Translations under genes and position numbers: made by a program
Part shown: positions 18,776 to 27,385 of the stretch, one piece after another
Position numbering within the stretch: the first letter of the stretch is position 1
How the letters are laid out: each line of letters starts with the position of its first letter
NCBI RefSeq assembly: GCF_016648105.1
Contig: NZ_JACVVE010000012.1
Location: 88,699 to 152,698 of the forward strand
DNA: 64,000 bases
Reading direction: 5' to 3'
Source of the DNA: Pseudomonas sp. S31
GTDB lineage: Bacteria > Pseudomonadota > Gammaproteobacteria > Pseudomonadales > Pseudomonadaceae
The notes under the pieces: model-generated
What the model was told of the DNA's origin: nothing
The model's input: the letters and a program-made list of their open reading frames with translations, nothing else
Databases searched by the model: none

Positions 18776-19714
18776 ATGTCCGATATCTACCTGGACGTCA
18801 CCAACAAGATCGTCAGTGCCCTGAGCCAGGGCGTGATCCCTTGGATCAAACCTTGGACCACAGCAGGTTCGAGCGCTGACTCCCCATTCCCTATCAACGC
18901 CATTACCCGGCGCCCCTACGCCGGCATCAACGTTCCACTCTTGTGGGCTGAGGCCCGCCTGCGAGGGTTCACCCATGATCGCTGGCTGACCTTCAATCAG
19001 GCACGCAAGGCTGGCGGCCATGTGCGCAAGGGCGAGCAATCCACCCTCGCGGTGCTGTACAAACCGATGAGCAAGGAGGCGCATGACGAGGACGGCCAGG
19101 TCGTTCGCGATGAACAGGGCAACATCAAATTGGTGCAGTTCGCACTCCTGCGCACGCACTGCCTGTTCAACATTGAGCAGACCGAAGGCTTGCCTGACGA
19201 GGAGCCAGCCTCCATCGAGCACACTGAGCCCGCGGCCTTCATCGATCATGAACCGGCAGAGCAACTGCTGGTCGCCAGCGGGGCGCGTATCGAGCATCGC
19301 TACAGCGATGACGCGTTCTATCAGCCGATTCGTGATGTGATCCAACTGCCAACGAAGGCGCAGTTCGAAGACGTCGGCAGCTACTACGCAACGGCTCTAC
19401 ATGAGCTGACGCACTGGTCGGGCCACCGTACTCGTCTGAACCGTGAAGGTATCATCGGCGGGCATACATTCGGCTCCACGGCGTATGCCTTTGAGGAGCT
19501 GGTCGCAGAAATGGGCGCCGCGTTTCTCTGCGCACTCACCGATACCACGGGTGAGTTGCGTCACGAGGAATACCTGGCGTCCTGGCTGAAGATACTTAAG
19601 GAGGACAAACGAGCCATTTTCCGCGCCAGTGGTCAGGCGCGGGAAGCCTCTGAGTACCTGTTGGCCTTGCAGTCCGATCAAGCCACGGATACACCCGCAC
19701 GCCTCACCGCGTGA
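18776..19714 (+). CDS. ArdC-like antirestriction protein (ssDNA-binding DUF1738 plus zincin domain)
   Basis: 312 aa. The N-terminal ArdC/DUF1738 domain (about 1-130) has the IPWIKPWT and NAITRRPYAGIN motifs for single-stranded DNA binding. The C-terminal zincin-like domain carries HELTHWSGH (HExxH) near 207-215 and a downstream EELVAEMGAAFLC helix. ArdC proteins are reported to protect incoming conjugative DNA from host restriction. A strong terminator follows. Confidence 0.88.
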   Translation: MSDIYLDVTNKIVSALSQGVIPWIKPWTTAGSSADSPFPINAITRRPYAGINVPLLWAEARLRGFTHDRWLTFNQARKAGGHVRKGEQSTLAVLYKPMSKEAHDEDGQVVRDEQGNIKLVQFALLRTHCLFNIEQTEGLPDEEPASIEHTEPAAFIDHEPAEQLLVASGARIEHRYSDDAFYQPIRDVIQLPTKAQFEDVGSYYATALHELTHWSGHRTRLNREGIIGGHTFGSTAYAFEELVAEMGAAFLCALTDTTGELRHEEYLASWLKILKEDKRAIFRASGQAREASEYLLALQSDQATDTPARLTA

Positions 19715-19731
19715 TTTTACTCACCCAACAA

Positions 19732-19759
19732 AAAGGCCCCTATCCGGGGCCTTTATTTT
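19732..19759 (+). terminator. rho-independent terminator after the ArdC-like gene
   Basis: AAAGGCCCC (19732-19740) pairs with GGGGCCTTT (19746-19754) around a 5-nt loop and is followed by ATTTTG. Confidence 0.85.
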
Positions 19760-19799
19760 GTCTGCAGCGCGACTTTTACCGCTGTCAGTAAGTCAGTGA

Positions 19800-20162
19800 T
19801 TACTGCACCCAGCTCTCGACGGTGTCCGAGCCGTGCTCCTGCTTCCACTGTTTGAGGATCTTGTGGTTGCCGCCCTTGGTTTCCACAACCTCACCGCTCT
19901 GCGGATGCTTGTAGCGTTTCACCTCGCGAGGCTTGCGCTGGCTGCTGGACGCACTCACGGTCGGTACGCTCAGGCCCTTGGCCGGATCCAGAATGCTGAT
20001 CACCTGGCGCAGGTCCATGCCGTACTCTTTCAGCAACACTTTGAGTTTCTGTTCAAACTCGATTTCCTGCTTCAAACCGGAGTCGTTCTTCATGGCATCC
20101 AGCTGTTGCAGCTGCGCGGCCAGTTGCGCTTCCAGTGCTTTGAACTCGGCAAGTTTGGACAT
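19800..20162 (-). CDS. MvaT/MvaU-type H-NS-like nucleoid protein, ICE-borne
   Basis: 120 aa xenogeneic-silencing protein of the Pseudomonas MvaT family. It has an N-terminal coiled-coil oligomerisation part (about 1-55), a linker, and the C-terminal DNA-binding motif with YKHPQSGEVVETKGGNHK near 84-101, matching the MvaT consensus. ICE- and plasmid-borne copies are thought to limit the fitness cost of incoming AT-rich DNA. The AT-rich McrBC-like cargo a few kb away is a plausible target. Confidence 0.9.
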   Translation of the reverse strand: MSKLAEFKALEAQLAAQLQQLDAMKNDSGLKQEIEFEQKLKVLLKEYGMDLRQVISILDPAKGLSVPTVSASSSQRKPREVKRYKHPQSGEVVETKGGNHKILKQWKQEHGSDTVESWVQ

Positions 20163-20286
20163 GAAAGATTTCCTAGGCGTGGGACAAGTGCTGGGATAAT
20201 AACTGAGATCGCGGCTTTAGCCGAGGGTTTACTTAGAGCGCACACGCTCTTGCACAGCGCCGGTTAAAACGACCTCGCTTGGTCGC

Positions 20287-20481
20287 TCAATCAGACAAGT
20301 GCTGACACAGGTGTGCCACAAGTTCTCGCGGGTTTGCGCTGTTTCCGATCTTAAACACGATATCGCGCTGGCTGCGCGGCAGCTTTTTCGCGCAGCGCTT
20401 GGCCGCTGATCGGATGGCCGTATCCGTGCCATGAATCCGATCGGCCAATAGCACGACCAATACCGCATCACTCAACGTCAT
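20287..20481 (-). CDS. small hypothetical protein
   Basis: 64 aa, basic, with paired lysine/arginine stretches (RSAAKRCAKKLPRSQRD); it looks helical. No recognised family and no strong ribosome site before the ATG at 20481. The same frame is open upstream, but that extension is proline-rich and unconvincing. A real gene here is possible rather than established. Confidence 0.3.
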   Translation of the reverse strand: MTLSDAVLVVLLADRIHGTDTAIRSAAKRCAKKLPRSQRDIVFKIGNSANPRELVAHLCQHLSD

Positions 20482-20702
20482 CCGCGCCCACGCTCTAGCA
20501 ATGATGCTGGGCAGTCTACGCCCTGAACAAGGGACCGCTATTCCGATCGGCCGCCGATCCCGATGCGCCTGGCTTCGAATTATCACACGCGTGAAAAGGG
20601 CCAAGGCGGTAAAGGGGAACGGCGGCAATGGAAGGGGGCGCAAGGGTAAGAGCTCTATCCGAAAAGGCAAAAGGACCTCCCGAACGAACAGCAGGTCATG
20701 CG

Positions 20703-22430
20703 ATGAAACGCTGGTGGTTAACATTTCAAAAAGGTGAGGCGGCAGAGCCCGCCCCCACGCCCATCGCCGAGGGCTTCATGCTCCCCCAGTCGGCCGAATC
20801 TCTACTCGCCGCCGATCACCGGAGAAAGCTGCTCGAACGCATCTGGCAGTACACGGCACTCTCCGAAGCGCAGTTTGATCGGCTCTACCTCGAGCCCATC
20901 CGCCGCTACGCCCGCTACGTACAGCAACTTCCGGCCAGCGAAAGCCATCATCACGCCTATCCCGGGGGCATGCTCGATCACGGGTTGGAGCTGGTCGCCT
21001 GCAGCTTGAAGCTACGCCAGTCGTACCTCCTCCCCAGCGGTGCTGCACCGGAGGACCAGGCCGCGCAGGCCGATGCCTGGAGCGCCGCGATTGCCTACGG
21101 TGCCCTGCTCCATGATATCGGCAAAATCGCCGTCGACCTGCAGGTCGAGTATCAGAATGCCGAACGCTGGCACCCTTGGCAGGGCCCGCTAAAGCAGCCC
21201 TACCGTTTTCGCTACCATCCAGGCCGCGATTACAAGCTGCACGGCGCCGCGGCAGGGCTGCTTTATACGCAGATCCTGTCGCCCGACCTGCTCGACTGGC
21301 TCAGCGCTTACCCCGAGTTGTGGGGCCAATTGCTGTTCCTGCTCGCCGACCACTACGAGCACGCTGGCACACTCGGGGATTTGGTGCTGCAAGCTGACCG
21401 GGTGTCTACCGCGCAAAACATCGGTGGCAATCCCGCGAAGGCTTTGCAGGCGCCCAAGCACTCGCTGCAGCATCATCTGCTGACGGGGCTGCGCCACTTG
21501 GTCAAGAACGAGTTCAAGCTCAACCAGCCCGGCGCGGCCGGCTGGCTGACCGAAGACCACCTGTGGCTGGTCAGCAAGACCACAACTGACAAGTTGCGTG
21601 CGCATCTACTCGCTCAGGCTGTGGACGGTATTCCCTCATCCAACATCGCCTTGTTCGATGAGCTGCAATCCCATGGCTTGGTGGAAGCGACATCCGAAGG
21701 TAAAGCGGTCTGGAGCGCCATTGTAACGGACGATGACTGGCAGCATCGCTTCACTTTCCTCTGCCTGCAGCCGAGCCTTATCTGGGCTGATGAAGTCCGA
21801 CCCGAATACTTCGGTGGCACCGTTGAACCGATGAACAACGATCCCGTACCGACTAGTGAAACCAGCGAGTGGACACCGGATCGGCCGCAACCAGCCCCGG
21901 AAGTAAAACCGCTGGAACTCAACCACCCGATTCAGGATTTCGACTACCTTGACGATATGCTGGACATCTTGCAAGTGACAGCCGAGCTCGACACTGGATC
22001 AAGTACGGGAAGCCTGCAATCCGCCGCTTCGGCACCCAAGGATGCCGTGGGGCTAGCCTTTCTCGAATGGATGCGCGAAGGAGTTCGCAGTCATCGCTTA
22101 GTGATCAACGATAGTAAGGCAAAAATACACACCGTCAACGGTACATTTTTTTTAGTCACACCAGGCATCTTCCAACGCTATACAGCCGAGTATCCAGTGC
22201 AACCTGACGAAAACAAAAAGACAGAACCTTGGCGACAAATACAACGTCATTTTGAGAATTTAAATATACATCAGAAGCGAGCTAACGGGCATAACATTTG
22301 GACCTGCAAGGTAAAGGGCCCGCGAAAAAAAAGTTTATTAAATGGTTACTTTCTGCAAAAAACTGTTGACCTCTGCGGTGAAACCCCATCGGACAATCCC
22401 TTTTTAGAGTGTACTGGCGAAAAATTATAA
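20703..22430 (+). CDS. MobH-type relaxase, TraI_2 (TIGR03760)
   Basis: 575 aa. Nicks the transfer origin and leads the DNA strand during conjugation. The N-terminal TraI_2 domain carries HHHAYPGGMLDHGLE and LLHDIGK, the HD-type metal-binding residues of MobH relaxases. The C-terminal domain (about 445-575) holds FLVTPGIFQRY and NIWTCKVKGPRKK, so the protein is complete. The last 300 bp are clearly more AT-rich than the rest, as if near a recombination join. Start chosen at ATG 20703, which gives MKRWW. In related ICEs an integrase often follows; here defence-like cargo does. Confidence 0.9.
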   Translation: MKRWWLTFQKGEAAEPAPTPIAEGFMLPQSAESLLAADHRRKLLERIWQYTALSEAQFDRLYLEPIRRYARYVQQLPASESHHHAYPGGMLDHGLELVACSLKLRQSYLLPSGAAPEDQAAQADAWSAAIAYGALLHDIGKIAVDLQVEYQNAERWHPWQGPLKQPYRFRYHPGRDYKLHGAAAGLLYTQILSPDLLDWLSAYPELWGQLLFLLADHYEHAGTLGDLVLQADRVSTAQNIGGNPAKALQAPKHSLQHHLLTGLRHLVKNEFKLNQPGAAGWLTEDHLWLVSKTTTDKLRAHLLAQAVDGIPSSNIALFDELQSHGLVEATSEGKAVWSAIVTDDDWQHRFTFLCLQPSLIWADEVRPEYFGGTVEPMNNDPVPTSETSEWTPDRPQPAPEVKPLELNHPIQDFDYLDDMLDILQVTAELDTGSSTGSLQSAASAPKDAVGLAFLEWMREGVRSHRLVINDSKAKIHTVNGTFFLVTPGIFQRYTAEYPVQPDENKKTEPWRQIQRHFENLNIHQKRANGHNIWTCKVKGPRKKSLLNGYFLQKTVDLCGETPSDNPFLECTGEKL

Positions 22431-22771
22431 ATTTTTGCTTCTTAAATCCTAAAAATCCTCTGGAGACTCCACTCCCTCCACCCACACAGCGGCTAGCAGT
22501 AGTTCATAGAACCAGAACCGACTATGCCGTCTCTACGAATCGCCTGCGTTGAGGCAGTAGACATCGCAGGCTACATCTGTGCCGTTGAGGCTGAGGGGCT
22601 ACCGCTGTAGCGGGGACACCACCAGCCAAGCCCTGCTTTGAGTAGCTCAGAACAGGGCCCCTCTCGGTTGGCATCACTGACCCTCGCGTGATAGCAAAAT
22701 GCTAGACAGCCTTCCATGGAAAAGGTAGCGTTCGACTGCGCGATTCTGTCCGCTAACAAAATGAGATATTT
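22431..22771 (+). promoter_or_regulatory. 341-bp region between relaxase and McrB-like gene
   Basis: No gene seen. It should contain the cargo promoter. Base composition shifts here from the GC-rich ICE backbone to the AT-rich cargo. No repeat or tRNA fragment recognised. Confidence 0.4.
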
Positions 22772-25312
22772 ATGGAAAGCCCTAGCAAAAGAATTCTCTT
22801 TGGAAAGAAATACCGAGCCATCTACAACTCAGATGCGCCACCTAACCTTGGTTACCTTGACATAGTGTTTGAGCTCGTAAATGGCGAGCTTCAGCTGATC
22901 AATAGCAAAGAGCTATTTTGCGAGACTGCGCAAGTATTTGTTACAAGCAACTATCACGACATAGACACAAGATTCAGCAATGGTGAAATTTTTCAGATAG
23001 AAGCGATACCTACCACCCAAGAATGGAAAGAAGGTGACTGTCGGTATGTAACATCCTCGGGAAAAGTAGAGCGCGGTGGTTTACCACGAAAATCTGCGCT
23101 TCAAATCATCAGCACCGCCCTACCCTCTCCCAACGAAAAAACTATCTACACTGAGTCGCCTCCATTGACTCCGCTTATAATGATAAAAAATGGAGACTCT
23201 CTTTACGGCCCACTTCAAGCTACGGCAGAAAGCGACAATGATGGGGCCACAATTGTAAAAGTCACTGCACTGGAAGGTCCATTTCCTGGTAAAAACGTCA
23301 ACGGAAGCATTCGAAAATATCGCTATGCCGGACTAGAACCCGGAGTAGCCCACTACGACGTACGAGGCGATAGATTTTCGTTTATTATTCGCCCAGACAT
23401 GTTCGAACAAGAACACTGCGAATATGTAGACTTTGCATCAGATGATGAGATTGTAAAGCTAGGGAGTGAACTACTAAAAAAAGTGAACTTCAAGTCCTTT
23501 ACAAAACATGAGCAACTAATGTTCCGCGCAGCCTTAAGCAAGGCCAAAAACATACCAAACAATGCTTCAGAGCAACTCAATAGGTTCTTTAATTTAGCGA
23601 CAGCCACGGCTGACAAGCTGGACTCCATTGACTCAGCCCTCCACGACTATTTGCAGTCATCACTGGGCCACGACCTACTTTCCAAGCACATAGAATCCCG
23701 AGAAGATATTTATCTCAGGAAATTTAAAAGCGAACGAGAGGAAAAGCTATCCGAAGAACTTTCAGCTCTAACTCAAAAGGTTGAAAAACTTAAAAACCTT
23801 CAGAAAAATTTAGAATTTGAGAACCAAAACGCTACAGAACGACTCGAGCAGCAAAACGCCACCTTCAAAACTCAACAACGTGTCTTCGTTGATGAGGCAA
23901 GGAACAAAGAACGCAGCGAGCTTGAATCTGACATTACAAGGCTAAAAACGGAGCTAAAATCTTTAAAGGAAGAACATCAGCCTTATAAAGATCTCGAAAC
24001 TCTGCAAAACCAAATCACGGATGCAAATGCTCGTTTGAAAATTTATCAAGAGCAAAGTGATATGGCGAAGAAAAGTAAAGACCTAATGGAGGACGAACTA
24101 AAGCAGAGGGACGAGGAGCTCCGTAAAAAACTGTTCACCTTACGACCGTACGTTGAAACAATCTCGGGGATGACCTATCCGGTAGAAGAATCACTAAATG
24201 CTCTCCCACATCACACAGCAAGAGAAGTAAGCTCTGAGACACTGCTAGCAGAGCGTACAAAATATATCGACGAAATTCGCCTAAAGCTTTCAGCCAAAGG
24301 TCGCTACTACCCAAAAGATTTTATCGCTAACATTTTGATCTCCATTCAGCAGAGCTTCATTGTAATTTTCTCCGGTCTACCCGGAGTTGGAAAAACCTCA
24401 CTTGTAAAAATTCTGGCGGACTCGAAGCAACTGTCATCACGCATGCTCAACATCTCCGTAGGACGGGGTTGGACTAGCCAACGCGACTTAATTGGTTATT
24501 TCAACCCACTCTCGAGCCGAATGATTCCGGCGCCGACAGGCTTCTATCAATATATCAAGTCATGCCAGCATGAAAAACATGAGAGTGCAGCACCTCTGTG
24601 GGTGCTTTTAGACGAAGCCAACCTTTCGGCAATCGAGCATTATTGGGCCCCGTTCATGGGAATGGCGGACAGCGAATCAGATAAAATACTGCGCGTGAGT
24701 GACTCCGATCTTCCAATGAAGGTACCGAACTCTCTTCGATTTATCGGCACCATCAATAACGATATGACTACTGAGCCACTCAGCCCACGACTGATTGACA
24801 GGGCCCCTATTATCGCCCTACATCCTACCGACGAACGAAATGATGATTTTCTGGCTGAAGATGAAGCTCTTCCTCTAGAACTCCCGATTAGCCATCGCAC
24901 GCTGCAAGAAATGTTCGACATTGATCAAACACTCCCACTAGAGGACGAAAGAGAAGCAATCAAGCACCAAATGTCATTTTTCCAGGAAGTCAAGAACCTT
25001 CTGATGGATGACAATATCGCTTGGGGCAAACGCTGCGTGGTTTCTAAGCGTAAAGAAAATGCAGTTGAACGATATTGCCTTGTTGCTCATCCTCTAATGC
25101 GCTCGAGTTCAGATATGCGAGCTCTCGACTATGCCCTAAGCCAACACGTACTCCCTCTACTACAAGGAAGCGGAGATGGTTATGCAATCCGCCTCGAGAA
25201 GCTTCTCGATTTGTTGGACAAAGACGACTTCAAAATTAGTCACGGCCTACTTCGTCGCATGCATGAGACAGGTAAAATTGATATGAACTCGTTCAGCTAC
25301 TTCTCACACTGA
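22772..25312 (+). CDS. coiled-coil McrB-family AAA+ NTPase (McrBC/CoCoNuT-like defence)
   Basis: 846 aa. Order: a beta-rich N-terminal region of unknown fold (about 1-215), a helical stretch, a long charged coiled coil (about 310-460), then an McrB-type AAA+ domain. Walker A is GLPGVGKTS at about 535-543, Walker B LLDEAN with Asp614/Glu615, and a GTINND sensor near 658 followed by LSPRLIDRA, as in McrB relatives. E. coli McrB is 459 aa with a methyl-DNA-binding N-terminus; this one replaces that with a larger region and coiled coil, as reported for coiled-coil nuclease tandem systems. The McrC partner begins 11 bp downstream. AT-rich, unlike its neighbours. Restriction of foreign nucleic acid is inferred. 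Confidence 0.8.
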   Translation: MESPSKRILFGKKYRAIYNSDAPPNLGYLDIVFELVNGELQLINSKELFCETAQVFVTSNYHDIDTRFSNGEIFQIEAIPTTQEWKEGDCRYVTSSGKVERGGLPRKSALQIISTALPSPNEKTIYTESPPLTPLIMIKNGDSLYGPLQATAESDNDGATIVKVTALEGPFPGKNVNGSIRKYRYAGLEPGVAHYDVRGDRFSFIIRPDMFEQEHCEYVDFASDDEIVKLGSELLKKVNFKSFTKHEQLMFRAALSKAKNIPNNASEQLNRFFNLATATADKLDSIDSALHDYLQSSLGHDLLSKHIESREDIYLRKFKSEREEKLSEELSALTQKVEKLKNLQKNLEFENQNATERLEQQNATFKTQQRVFVDEARNKERSELESDITRLKTELKSLKEEHQPYKDLETLQNQITDANARLKIYQEQSDMAKKSKDLMEDELKQRDEELRKKLFTLRPYVETISGMTYPVEESLNALPHHTAREVSSETLLAERTKYIDEIRLKLSAKGRYYPKDFIANILISIQQSFIVIFSGLPGVGKTSLVKILADSKQLSSRMLNISVGRGWTSQRDLIGYFNPLSSRMIPAPTGFYQYIKSCQHEKHESAAPLWVLLDEANLSAIEHYWAPFMGMADSESDKILRVSDSDLPMKVPNSLRFIGTINNDMTTEPLSPRLIDRAPIIALHPTDERNDDFLAEDEALPLELPISHRTLQEMFDIDQTLPLEDEREAIKHQMSFFQEVKNLLMDDNIAWGKRCVVSKRKENAVERYCLVAHPLMRSSSDMRALDYALSQHVLPLLQGSGDGYAIRLEKLLDLLDKDDFKISHGLLRRMHETGKIDMNSFSYFSH

Positions 25313-25323
25313 AGGAGCTAACC

Positions 25324-27174
25324 ATGATCGAAATATTACTTTTAATCCAAGATCATGAAGGCATAAAAAGCTATAGCCTCCAAGAAAACTTTACTGAAAT
25401 TCCTGCAATCCGGGAGACTGATGCGGTTTCTTTCCGTGCTATCAGCCCCAGTAATTTTGGCGAACCCAAAATTTTCATTCAGGACCATTGCATAGCATTG
25501 AATCGGCCGACACCCACTGGGGACTTCACTGAGCATACGGTGGAATTTGGCCGATACCTTGCAAACCATTTTGGAGTTACATCTCTTGCTGTTGGTTTCA
25601 CTAACAGCGACGAACTCATACGAATAACGCCTGTCGAAGTTTACGCAACAAAGATAAACAAAGAACAAGCTGAAAAGATACTAATCTATCTTTCATCTAA
25701 AATGAGCGACGTCACACATTTGTGTTTCACGAAAACGCATATGGGCTCAGATCAGAGACCTGGAAACCCAACTGACACACTAACGAAAATCGATTTCTCT
25801 AGAAAAGCGCTCGAGCTGCTCATATCCAACCGCCATCGCTTTGCAACCCAACCATGTAAGCGCTCAGTGGAATTCTTGCATGTTAGCAACTATGAGAACT
25901 CAACACACATAACCGACAGGGATATTGCCTGGCTATTCCAGCATCTAGATCAAATCTACCCAGCACCATACGATGATGCAAAAGTAACAATAAACAACAG
26001 ACATTACTCGATCGATCAAATTCAAAGAACCAACTTGAAGAGCGACACAAATCTTTTTGAAAACCAGGTTATCTACAGCTTCTTGATCAACATGAAGATC
26101 TTTCTGACTTCAGTGCCAGACTTTAGAAAAAAGTATAATTTACATACCCCTTACAAGGACTACTACACTTTTGATAGCATTCTACAAAAAGTAGAAGCCC
26201 CGTTAATGGAGCGCCGTTATCGAGAGGCGAGATCACTACTACAGCAATGCAACGAACTAATAGCCTTCTTTGACAAACATATCCCTTGCACTATTCGCAG
26301 TACGGTTGCGCCTATTCTCACGCCGCAAGCAAAACGTTTCACGCATTACGAGCGCGCCTTTAGAACAATTGACTCTTGGTATAAGCTTGGGCAGCCTACG
26401 TGGAGCGGTAGCAACTATCTATTTGGACTCAAATCCCTTGACAAACTTTACGAATTTTTCTGCCTATACAAAATCGCAGACAAATTAAATGACTTAGGAT
26501 ACGAGCTGACATCCAGCAGCTCGCTGGAGCCAGATCGGGCGTTTGGCCTTAAAGGCCGCCCTACAGCTCAACCTCAAGATCGGATCACAAATTACTATAA
26601 ATTTGAATCCGACGAAAAAACCCTTGAGTTGTTTTATGAGCCTACAATTTGGGGGTATAGCGAGGCATCGAAGGCGGGTGAACTGGTGGATGTCCATCAT
26701 AGCAAATCAGCCTCAAAACCATATTTCACTCCTGATTTTGTTATCCGTCAGGACTGTGGCGACGATTTTCCTACCTACTACATTTTTGACTCCAAATACT
26801 CAACCGAAAGTCAAACTAGAGATCGCCATCTACCATCAATAATTGAAAAATATTACTTAAAACTCAAAGCGATAAGCAAAAACCATCAAGTCGACTCAAG
26901 GGCGATCAAAATGGTTTATGCATTAATCCCTAAAACCTATACGCAAGAGCAAGGATATCATGGAGGCCCATTCAACCTTTATGATAAGCTCCCAGCCAGT
27001 CCATTCTTCGGCTTTTTAAAACTTACTCCCGACGAGGAACGCCCGCTAGACAAACTTCTCACGACCCTCTTCAAGAGAACCTCATCAGATTTAGAAGCTC
27101 AGCACTTCAACCTACGCGCCGCAGCTTTAGGATTGAAGCCTATAGAAACACGCCCCCTCTCCGTTATTGCATAA
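25324..27174 (+). CDS. McrC-like nuclease subunit (DUF2357 / PD-(D/E)xK)
   Basis: 616 aa effector partner of the upstream McrB-like ATPase. The N-terminal 400 residues resemble the DUF2357-type region of McrC relatives. The C-terminal nuclease core has TPDFVIR with Asp471 and IFDSKYS with Asp489 and Lys491, fitting PD-(D/E)xK. An AAGGAG sequence sits just before the ATG, so the pair is one operon. E. coli McrC is 348 aa; this long form is typical of the DUF2357 group. The coding is AT-rich. The cleaved substrate (DNA or RNA, modified or not) cannot be told from sequence. Confidence 0.8.
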   Translation: MIEILLLIQDHEGIKSYSLQENFTEIPAIRETDAVSFRAISPSNFGEPKIFIQDHCIALNRPTPTGDFTEHTVEFGRYLANHFGVTSLAVGFTNSDELIRITPVEVYATKINKEQAEKILIYLSSKMSDVTHLCFTKTHMGSDQRPGNPTDTLTKIDFSRKALELLISNRHRFATQPCKRSVEFLHVSNYENSTHITDRDIAWLFQHLDQIYPAPYDDAKVTINNRHYSIDQIQRTNLKSDTNLFENQVIYSFLINMKIFLTSVPDFRKKYNLHTPYKDYYTFDSILQKVEAPLMERRYREARSLLQQCNELIAFFDKHIPCTIRSTVAPILTPQAKRFTHYERAFRTIDSWYKLGQPTWSGSNYLFGLKSLDKLYEFFCLYKIADKLNDLGYELTSSSSLEPDRAFGLKGRPTAQPQDRITNYYKFESDEKTLELFYEPTIWGYSEASKAGELVDVHHSKSASKPYFTPDFVIRQDCGDDFPTYYIFDSKYSTESQTRDRHLPSIIEKYYLKLKAISKNHQVDSRAIKMVYALIPKTYTQEQGYHGGPFNLYDKLPASPFFGFLKLTPDEERPLDKLLTTLFKRTSSDLEAQHFNLRAAALGLKPIETRPLSVIA

Positions 27175-27197
27175 GAATATTGAAATCTTGCATCCAA

Positions 27198-27233
27198 ATG
27201 CTGGCCATGAAAGCGAAGCTTTCTGGCCAGCAT
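27198..27233. terminator. strong 36-nt hairpin after the McrBC-like operon
   Basis: ATGCTGGCCA (27198-27207) pairs with TGGCCAGCAT (27224-27233), and GAAAGC with GCTTTC inside, leaving a 3-nt loop and one bulged T. There is no proper T-run on either side, so it may be a transcript-end stabiliser or weak terminator. Confidence 0.6.
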
Positions 27234-27385
27234 GTACTCAAATCAGACACAAAGTTGTTATTGCCCTTTACCGCTTATAGCACACCATCCCAATACTAGA
27301 TAGATACACGTCACCTAGATAGGATCATCGATTCAGTTCAAACTATGGGACTCCCCTTATACGAAAACTCTAGAGCCTCACTAAA

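Noticed and set aside
20287..20724. 145-residue minus-strand frame before the relaxase
   Set aside because: The first 81 residues are proline- and leucine-rich low-quality sequence; only the C-terminal 64-residue part was kept, with low confidence.
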